The notes under the pieces are model-generated. The model ran no database searches and was not told where the DNA came from. It saw nothing but the letters and a program-made list of their open reading frames with translations. DNA of 10,289 bases from Hadarchaeum sp964343275 (GTDB lineage Archaea > Hadarchaeota > Hadarchaeia > Hadarchaeales > Hadarchaeaceae). The stretch lies in NCBI GenBank assembly GCA_964343275.1, contig CAYFIY010000036.1:1-10289 (forward strand), given 5' to 3'. Of the stretch, positions 5,697 through 10,289 are shown piece after piece. Position 1 is the first letter of the stretch, and each line of letters begins with the position of its first letter. Made by a program: the position numbers and the translations under genes.

Positions 5697-6128
5697 ATGA
5701 TCATTATCGACGGAAAGGACAGCGTTTTGGGGAGGCTTTCAAGTTTCGCCGCCAAGAAATTGTTGGAAGGTGAAAGGGTCTCCATATTGAATGCAGAACA
5801 GGTGATAATCTCAGGTAGGAAAGAAATCACATTGGATTCCTATCAATCATGGATGAAGACGCGAAACGTGGCCAACCCCCTTAGAGGGCCTATTCACCCA
5901 AAGCGTCCGGAGGATATCGTCAGAAGGGCAGTCAGGGGGATGTTGCCGTATAGCAAGTCACGAGGGATTGCTGCATTCCGTCGTCTACGAGTTCACCGTA
6001 GGATGCCAGATGAGTTTTCCGGCAAAGAGTTCACTATCATCCCAAACGCAGCTCTGGAACACCTCAGTACCAGACGGGTTATGAGGGTCGGCGACCTTAG
6101 TCGAAGATTAGGGGGAGATTATAAATGA
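5697..6128 (+). CDS. rpl13p: Large-subunit ribosomal protein L13 (uL13)
   Basis: The 143-residue product matches archaeal uL13: IDGKDSVLGRLSSFAAKKLLEGERV at the N-terminus (residues 4-28), AEQVIISGRK (33-42), the central GPIHPKRPEDIVRRAVRGMLPY block that binds 23S rRNA, and the basic LRVHRR segment. GGAG at 5686-5689 sits 7 bases before the ATG, inside the end of L18e. The last codons overlap the S9 start in an ATGA arrangement, so L13 and S9 are probably translated together. Confidence 0.96.
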   Translation: MIIIDGKDSVLGRLSSFAAKKLLEGERVSILNAEQVIISGRKEITLDSYQSWMKTRNVANPLRGPIHPKRPEDIVRRAVRGMLPYSKSRGIAAFRRLRVHRRMPDEFSGKEFTIIPNAALEHLSTRRVMRVGDLSRRLGGDYK

Positions 6129-6523
6129 AGACGGTTATCTCAATAGGCAGGAGAAAGGCCGCCTTGGCAAGGGTAGTCATCAGGGAAGGAAAGGGACAGA
6201 TTATCATTAACAATCGTGCAGTCCAAGTTTTCGAGCCCGAAATAGCGCTATTAAAAATCCTAGAGCCCTCTCAATTAGTTTCAGATCTGGCCAAAACCGT
6301 CGATATCGAAGTTCGGGTGAAAGGAGGAGGTTACATGGGGCAAGCAGATGCGGTTCGCACGGGCATAGCCCGAGGACTGGCGGAGTGGTCCGGGGATCAA
6401 AACGTTCGAGAAATCTTTAAAAAGCACGATTGGACGTTAGTTAAGAGCGATGTGAGGTTTAAAGAGACAAAAAAGCCGGGAGGACGCGGAGCTAGGGCAA
6501 AATTTCAAAAGAGCTATCGTTGA
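6125..6523 (+). CDS. rps9p: Small-subunit ribosomal protein S9 (uS9)
   Basis: The 132 residues match archaeal uS9: SIGRRKAALARVVIREGKG (residues 6-24), the VKGGGYMGQADAVRTGIARGL block, and the strongly conserved basic tail ending KFQKSYR, whose last Arg reaches the P-site tRNA in the ribosome. GGGGGAG at 6111-6117 lies 7 bases before the ATG. It overlaps L13 by 4 bases (ATGA), and RpoN follows after 9 bases. Confidence 0.97.
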   Translation: MKTVISIGRRKAALARVVIREGKGQIIINNRAVQVFEPEIALLKILEPSQLVSDLAKTVDIEVRVKGGGYMGQADAVRTGIARGLAEWSGDQNVREIFKKHDWTLVKSDVRFKETKKPGGRGARAKFQKSYR

Positions 6524-6532
6524 GGTATAAAA

Positions 6533-6724
6533 ATGAGACCAGTAAGATGTTTCACCTGCGGAAAAACGCTCGCAGACAAATACGATAATTTCACAGAGAG
6601 GGTAGACAAGGGAGATGATCCCCGCCAAGTCTTGGATGACTTGGGCCTGAAACGCTATTGCTGCAGGTCCTCCATAATAACCGGCGTCGACTTTACCGAG
6701 GAGATCTCCAAGTTTAAGAAATAA
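6533..6724 (+). CDS. rpoN: DNA-directed RNA polymerase subunit N
   Basis: Small zinc-binding subunit of archaeal RNA polymerase, homologous to eukaryotic Rpb10, needed for core assembly on the D-L platform. The 63-residue product has the signature PVRCFTCGK (residues 3-11), with Cys6 and Cys9, and the unusual adjacent pair Cys43-Cys44 in YCCR, completing the zinc site. DDPRQVLDDLGLKRY between them is typical. GAGGT overlaps the S9 stop and sits 6 bases before ATG. In many archaea rpoK, enolase and S2 follow; here the next gene is a DUF4213/DUF364 protein 35 bases on. Confidence 0.97.
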   Translation: MRPVRCFTCGKTLADKYDNFTERVDKGDDPRQVLDDLGLKRYCCRSSIITGVDFTEEISKFKK

Positions 6725-6759
6725 ATAACGAAAATGAACTCCGGAGCGGGGCCAAAAAA

Positions 6760-7596
6760 ATGACAAGGCTACCCCAGAGCAAAATCATAGAAGAATTATT
6801 AGAATTAATCCACAAAGAAGTGGATACCTCAAAGATTAATGTTATAGACGTGGCTATAGGTGTATTTTATACCGGGGTTATGCTTGATACCGGTCACGGC
6901 GGAGTTGCCTTTACCCCTATTCGTGATATCCCGGATGCCGTGTGCTGCCCTCGATCTTACGGTAAGATGCCGCGTTCAGGATATCTATCCGAACAGCCGT
7001 TCGAAAATATTCTAGATGCGGCGACGGATCCTGGTCCGCTAAAGAGCGCCGTGGGGGTCGCTGCCATCAATGCGGTTTCTCAACAGATACTTTTCGGAAA
7101 TGGAAAATATCAAATAACTTACGATGCCGACCCACTTTATTCGGTAGATTTACAGTCAACAGATGTCGTGGCAATGATAGGTGCGTTCACCCCTTACATC
7201 AAATATCTGGTAGGCAAGGTAAGAGAACTATTCGTAATCGAGAGGAACCCGAGTGCGGCAAGTGGAGATATCCCTATTTACACGGAGGAAAAGGGCAAGG
7301 AACAAATTCCCAACGCGGACGTCGTTGTGGTTTCAGGAGCCGCCATAGTTAATCACACCATTGACGAAATACTGAGTATGGCTAGCAGAGCGAGGGAGAT
7401 CATACTTTCGGGGGCCACATCCAGCATGGTGCCGGATCCGTTGTTCAAACGAGGAGTCACCTCCGTCGGCGGTGTGAGGATTGACGACGCGAACCAGATG
7501 CTGAGGGTAATCAAGCAAGCTGGATCGGGCTACAGCCTCCTCAAGGAGTGTGCGACCAAAACCCTATTAAGATATCCAAATTCCCGTGTCCGATGA
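6760..7596 (+). CDS. DUF4213/DUF364 family protein (putative metal-chelating Rossmann-like)
   Basis: The 278 residues match the two-domain DUF4213 (about 1-120) plus DUF364 (about 125-270) family. DUF364 proteins are labelled putative heavy-metal chelation proteins from a structure; their reaction is not known. The C-terminal domain shows NADVVVVSGAAIVNHTIDEIL and LSGATSSMVPDPLFKRGVTSVGG (about 185-238), a Rossmann-like core. A Cys pair in DAVCCPRSYG (59-68) could bind metal. No membrane segment is seen. The start ATG ends a run of seven A, with GGAG at 6743-6746, 13 bases upstream, rather far. AAATAAATAA at the rpoN end may act as a TATA box. It could be co-transcribed with rpoN. Homologues often sit near metal or corrinoid genes, and a corrinoid gene lies 2.5 kb downstream, but a link is inference. 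Confidence 0.8.
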   Translation: MTRLPQSKIIEELLELIHKEVDTSKINVIDVAIGVFYTGVMLDTGHGGVAFTPIRDIPDAVCCPRSYGKMPRSGYLSEQPFENILDAATDPGPLKSAVGVAAINAVSQQILFGNGKYQITYDADPLYSVDLQSTDVVAMIGAFTPYIKYLVGKVRELFVIERNPSAASGDIPIYTEEKGKEQIPNADVVVVSGAAIVNHTIDEILSMASRAREIILSGATSSMVPDPLFKRGVTSVGGVRIDDANQMLRVIKQAGSGYSLLKECATKTLLRYPNSRVR

Positions 7597-7628
7597 TAAG
7601 ATATTTGTTAAAAAAGATGTAAACGACT

Positions 7629-7636
7629 GATTATTT
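7629..7636 (+). promoter_or_regulatory. Candidate TATA box of the P-loop protein gene
   Basis: GATTATTT centred near 7632 predicts a start near 7659, giving a leader of about five bases before the ATG at 7664. GGTTGGTGGT immediately precedes the ATG and could pair weakly with 16S rRNA. There is no clear terminator between the upstream gene and this one. Confidence 0.35.
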
Positions 7637-7663
7637 ACCAAGAACTTTAATTAGGTTGGTGGT

Positions 7664-8632
7664 ATGAGTCCTTTAGAGAAACAAAACTCGATATACAAAG
7701 TTGAACTAATTACTCCCGAGGAGAGCGAAGAGCTATTCAACTGTTACAAAAAGCGGTACCTCTATACGAAGAAAGCCAACATCTACGGTTGCTGCGTGAA
7801 ATTGTTGACGGAGATGAAGAACATAAAGGATAATTGGGAGGAAAACTTCTATGCCATGGACGAAAACATTCGCTACCACGGACGTCTTATCGTAATAAGC
7901 GAAAAGGACGGCAAGTTGGACGTGAAGTATGACCCCTGCACTAATACCGCTTTTCTGAAGAACGTTAACTATTACGGATGGGTTAAGAGCATTGCACTCT
8001 CTATCGCCGCTGACGTCCTCGAGGATAATCATGGAATAGGTTCAGTACATGGCGCGGCTATAGATTTAGGAGGAACCGGAGTTTCTATAATATCTCCATC
8101 CAAGACGGGGAAGACCACACACTCTTGGGGCTTGCTAAGGCTCCCCAAGGCAAGGCTGATATCCGACGATTGGTTTTTCGTGCGTATTTTCGATCGAGGC
8201 AATTTAGCCTTTGGATCGGAGAAAAATTGCTATATAGAAGCCGAGATCGGAGAAATATGGGGGGAGTATCTTCCGCTTGTCGACAGGTCTCATTTCGACG
8301 AAAAGGGAAGATCGTTGGTAAACGTCAGATGGATCGTAGGGGAAGGTGGGGTGATACCCATGACCACAATTAAAAAAATCATCCTTCTGAAGCGGGATAA
8401 AGCAGATGAAAAAGTCTGTGCTCTAATAGATCCAGAAGTTGGACTGGAGTATCTACAGGCCAACGATTTTTGCATCCCTCACCAACTGGTAAGAGATAAT
8501 CGAAAGCTTAATATCAGAAAAAAATTTTTCAAAAATCTCTTGCAGAAATCAGAAGTTGTCATGGTAAACACAGTAGCACCGCCGCTCGATGTTCATAATG
8601 CTATAGTAAAATTGATAAAATCTTGGACCTGA
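7664..8632 (+). CDS. HprK/PEPCK-like P-loop protein
   Basis: The 322-residue product has a central P-loop of the type shared by HPr kinase and ATP-dependent PEP carboxykinase: VHGAAIDLGG (128-137) leading to Walker A ISPSKTGKTTHS (143-154), then RLISDDWFFV (164-173) with the paired Asp168-Asp169 that bind metal in the family. The N-terminal about 110 residues have no recognised domain. The C-terminal half (210-322) is mostly alpha/beta, with IKKIILLKRD (236-245). Bacterial HprK regulates sugar uptake through HPr, which archaea generally lack, so the substrate here is probably different: a small molecule, or another protein. No membrane segment. Its stop lies 27 bases from the end of the convergent transporter gene. 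Kinase activity is inference; the fold assignment is fairly firm. Confidence 0.65.
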   Translation: MSPLEKQNSIYKVELITPEESEELFNCYKKRYLYTKKANIYGCCVKLLTEMKNIKDNWEENFYAMDENIRYHGRLIVISEKDGKLDVKYDPCTNTAFLKNVNYYGWVKSIALSIAADVLEDNHGIGSVHGAAIDLGGTGVSIISPSKTGKTTHSWGLLRLPKARLISDDWFFVRIFDRGNLAFGSEKNCYIEAEIGEIWGEYLPLVDRSHFDEKGRSLVNVRWIVGEGGVIPMTTIKKIILLKRDKADEKVCALIDPEVGLEYLQANDFCIPHQLVRDNRKLNIRKKFFKNLLQKSEVVMVNTVAPPLDVHNAIVKLIKSWT

Positions 8633-8659
8633 TTTTGCGATTATTCAAAGTTAACCATT

Positions 8660-9799
8660 TTACTTAGTTTTGAGGTTAGTCGCGAGAATTAGTGCAAGGA
8701 ACGAAAACGCCGCCATCGCAACATAAATCGGAGTTTCTCCTGTAAAAGTATCTCTGATATATCCAATAAAGGCAGGACCCGTCGTTGTACCCATGCTCCA
8801 ACAAGTGTACAAAACACCGTATGCTAATCCCACCATTTTTGGTGATAGGATCTCTAAGGGAAGAGAAAAGAGGGCAGGAGGTAAGAAGGCTCCAGAAATA
8901 GAAAGTAGGATAACCGGAAAAAACAACAGTGGAAGAGACAATTCCGGGATAAGTAAAAATGAAATAACCATCCCTAAGAGGGGGGCGGTCAAGAATAATT
9001 TTCTCCTTCCCAATTTATCGGATAATCTCCCAGCGATTGGGGATAAAGGGATTGCCGTTATCGTTATGAAACTTGCTAAGAAGAAGGCCATACCTATAGG
9101 GATGTTTTTCAGCTCAATGAAAAAAGTTCCTGCCCAAGTAACATATGACATGTATACTAAAACGAACAAACCCCAGACGGCTGATAAAATCCATAGTTGT
9201 TTATTTTTGATACCATGAATTGTGCTCTCAACTTGTCTTCCAATCTGGCTTTCTTTGACTATAAGGAGAAAAGCGATGACACTAAAAAACAGGATAACTG
9301 TGGCTATGAGAAAACTACTCCTCCACCCAAATTCTCTGCTGACCCCTGGGAGTAGATTTAACGCAATCACTATCGCAAATGGCATATTTAAACTATATAT
9401 ACCCATAATCCTTCCAAGTTTGTCCCTAGAGAACCAGTGCGAGATACCTGTTAATCCGCTTATTACCACCAATATGCCACCCAACCCCAAGGTAAACCTT
9501 CCAACCATGAGCAAGGGAAAGGACGAAGCCACATAGGTTATGGTGGCACCCACTGTGGTAATCATTAGCCCGAACCCTCCAACCTTTCTTGGACCGAACC
9601 TAACATTCATGATTCCAGCGGGTAAAGATAAAAACAACGACGGAAGAGCCACCCAAAGCATCAATAGACCTGTTTCAGTATAAGTTACGCTGAAACTATT
9701 CATTATCTGAGGAATCACGGGCGGAACCGATTGAAGCGCAAAGTAATAAGAAAATGTGGACAAAAAAAAGACGGCAAGGATTAGATACTTTTTTTCCAT
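8660..9799 (-). CDS. Major facilitator superfamily transporter
   Basis: Secondary transporter with about 12 membrane helices over 379 residues, in the usual 6+6 arrangement with a short central loop (about 185-200). The C-half loop has the motif A sequence GRLSDKLGRRK (257-267). The N-half copy is degenerate, GIMNVRFGPRK (62-72), with Asn in place of the usual Asp. RFTLGLGG (101-108) fits motif B. HWFSRDKLGRIMGI (121-134) resembles the loop found in NarK/CynX-type and related anion or small-organic carriers, but the substrate cannot be read from sequence. The ATG at 9799 directly starts a hydrophobic first helix. The gene is convergent with the P-loop gene and divergent from the corrinoid gene. 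Confidence 0.9.
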   Translation of the reverse strand: MEKKYLILAVFFLSTFSYYFALQSVPPVIPQIMNSFSVTYTETGLLMLWVALPSLFLSLPAGIMNVRFGPRKVGGFGLMITTVGATITYVASSFPLLMVGRFTLGLGGILVVISGLTGISHWFSRDKLGRIMGIYSLNMPFAIVIALNLLPGVSREFGWRSSFLIATVILFFSVIAFLLIVKESQIGRQVESTIHGIKNKQLWILSAVWGLFVLVYMSYVTWAGTFFIELKNIPIGMAFFLASFITITAIPLSPIAGRLSDKLGRRKLFLTAPLLGMVISFLLIPELSLPLLFFPVILLSISGAFLPPALFSLPLEILSPKMVGLAYGVLYTCWSMGTTTGPAFIGYIRDTFTGETPIYVAMAAFSFLALILATNLKTK

Positions 9800-9821
9800 C
9801 AGTGTTCCAGCCTTAATCTCA

Positions 9822-9831
9822 AATATTTAGG
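9822..9831 (-). promoter_or_regulatory. Candidate TATA box of the transporter gene
   Basis: CTAAATATTT on the minus strand, centred near 9826, predicts transcription starting at about 9800, at the ATG at 9799, so the message would be leaderless. No Shine-Dalgarno match precedes the start, which agrees. Confidence 0.5.
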
Positions 9832-9903
9832 GATTCTAATCCAAAATAAACACACTTACTTAATCTTCGATAATCACCATTCAAATTTTGATTCCGAATT
9901 TAT

Positions 9904-9991
9904 TTCCATTTATGGAATTAATAATGATGCACCTGCTTCCATCCTTATCAAACATGTCAAATTTTAATTTGTAATCGTTTTACCTGCTTCC
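9904..9991. repeat. Twice-repeated dyad followed by ACCTGCTTCC
   Basis: TTCCAT-TT-ATGGAA (9904-9917) and CAAATT-TT-AATTTG (9958-9971) are both perfect six-base arms around TT. Each is followed, after 13 and 10 bases, by an identical ACCTGCTTCC (9931-9940 and 9982-9991). The second decamer ends 11 bases before the TATA box at 10003. The layout resembles two binding sites for a dimeric regulator of the corrinoid gene. The dyads differ in sequence and could be chance in AT-rich DNA; the identical decamers are the stronger signal. Confidence 0.4.
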
Positions 9992-10002
9992 GCATAGGTA
10001 GA

Positions 10003-10010
10003 TTTATAAG
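10003..10010 (+). promoter_or_regulatory. Candidate TATA box of the corrinoid gene
   Basis: TTTATAAG, centred between 10006 and 10007, is the best TATA-like sequence in this intergenic region. It predicts transcription starting at about 10032, which is the first base of the small upstream ORF and 72 bases before the corrinoid gene. Confidence 0.5.
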
Positions 10011-10031
10011 TTTGCTATCTAACCGAAAATT

Positions 10032-10103
10032 ATGAATGGGAATAAATTGAAATTTCATTTATTGGTGCGCCAACCTCACAGCACCACAAGTTGGATTGAT
10101 TAA
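10032..10103 (+). CDS. Possible leaderless 23-codon upstream ORF
   Basis: An ATG at the position where the TATA box predicts the transcript to begin opens a frame (MNGNKLKFHLLVRQPHSTTS...) whose TAA at 10101-10103 is followed directly by the ATG of the corrinoid gene. Such a leader ORF could couple translation or act as a sensing peptide. The peptide has no recognised family and no hydrophobic helix. A plain 5' leader with a chance ORF is the alternative. The following gene has only a weak Shine-Dalgarno match, GGATTGAT at 10093-10100, so re-initiation after the TAA is conceivable. Confidence 0.3.
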   Translation: MNGNKLKFHLLVRQPHSTTSWID

Positions 10104-10289
10104 ATGGAGAAAATCTTAGTCGAATTAAAAGACGCGATCATGAACGGGGACGAAACAAAATCAGAAGAGTTAGCTAAAAAAACCTTAGATGCCGGTCTGG
10201 ATCCTATCAAAGTGATAACCGAAGTATTGTCTGAAGCAATGAAAACGGTCGGAGATAAGTTCGAAAAAATGGAAATTTATCTGCCGGAA
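10104..10289 (+). CDS. Methyltransferase corrinoid protein, N-terminal part (cut by window edge)
   Basis: The 62 visible residues match the helical cap domain of MtmC/MtbC/MttC-type corrinoid proteins. They start MEKILVELKDAIMNGDETK, then ELAKKTLDAGLDPIKVITEVLSEAMKTVG (about 23-51) and KFEKMEIYLPE, which in the family leads into the B12-binding domain with its DxHxxG motif beyond the edge. Such proteins carry a methyl group on a cobalt corrinoid between a substrate-specific methyltransferase and a second transferase to coenzyme M or tetrahydropterin. Which methyl donor is used (methylamines, glycine betaine, methoxylated aromatics, others) cannot be told without the partner gene, probably just downstream. 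The window ends in frame after 62 codons. Confidence 0.88.
   Translation, partial: MEKILVELKDAIMNGDETKSEELAKKTLDAGLDPIKVITEVLSEAMKTVGDKFEKMEIYLPE

Larger units (their letters stand above)
9800..10103. other. AT-rich divergent intergenic region
   Basis: These 304 bases separate the transporter and the corrinoid gene. They hold the transporter TATA box near 9826, two dyads (9904-9917 and 9958-9971), two copies of ACCTGCTTCC (9931-9940 and 9982-9991), a TATA box at 10003-10010 and a 23-codon ORF (10032-10103). No tRNA, other RNA gene or insertion sequence was seen. Confidence 0.7.

Noticed and set aside
6734..6763. Nine-codon ORF overlapping the DUF364 start
   Set aside because: Too short and without support; the ATGA overlap follows from the poly-A run.
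8793..9536. Plus-strand open frames opposite the transporter
   Set aside because: Antisense shadows of a hydrophobic membrane protein gene with intact motifs.

Overview
The window looks like a piece of an archaeal chromosome. The evidence is a two-repeat TATA-binding protein, archaeal-type ribosomal proteins (eL18/L18e, uL13, uS9) followed by the RNA polymerase subunit RpoN, TATA-like boxes about 26 bases before many starts (leaderless or short-leader genes), and GGAG/GAGGTGA-type ribosome binding sites inside operons. An anaerobic, corrinoid-using lineage (for example a Bathyarchaeia-like or related TACK archaeon) is my best guess. That placement is inference from gene content only.

Left part (1-2470): a 21-bp tandem repeat sits at the very edge, possibly the start of a minus-strand gene with EQPAEGT heptads. 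It is followed by a TATA-binding protein gene (tbp) with a 24-bp in-frame tandem duplication, then a small zinc-ribbon membrane protein. That gene converges with, and overlaps by 4 bases, a GH3/ANL-type adenylate-forming enzyme that stops where the C-terminal domain should begin.

Middle part (2475-5326): a minus-strand operon nadX-nadA-nadC makes nicotinate mononucleotide from aspartate. NadX (aspartate dehydrogenase) supplies iminoaspartate in place of the oxygen-using NadB. NadA (4Fe-4S quinolinate synthase) condenses it with dihydroxyacetone phosphate, and NadC adds phosphoribosyl and decarboxylates. nadX has no ATG, GTG or TTG start that keeps its Rossmann loop; CTG is the likely start. 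The divergent region before the operon holds several dyads.

Right-middle part (5327-6724): a tightly packed plus-strand operon L18e-L13-S9-RpoN, cut off from the genes that often flank it in archaea (rpoD side and rpoK-enolase-S2 side).

Right part (6760-10289): a DUF4213/DUF364 protein, an HprK/PEPCK-like P-loop protein, a convergent major facilitator transporter, a 304-bp AT-rich intergenic region with a repeated dyad-plus-direct-repeat layout, a likely leaderless 23-codon upstream ORF, and the first 62 codons of a methyltransferase corrinoid protein that runs off the window. These may form a methyl-donor uptake and use locus, but only the corrinoid protein points clearly that way.

No tRNA, rRNA, CRISPR array or insertion sequence was seen. 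No single feature is clearly a new defence or mobile system. The most unusual items are the non-canonical nadX start, the abutting upstream ORF before the corrinoid gene, the repeated operator-like layout, the truncated GH3 enzyme, and the P-loop kinase-like protein.
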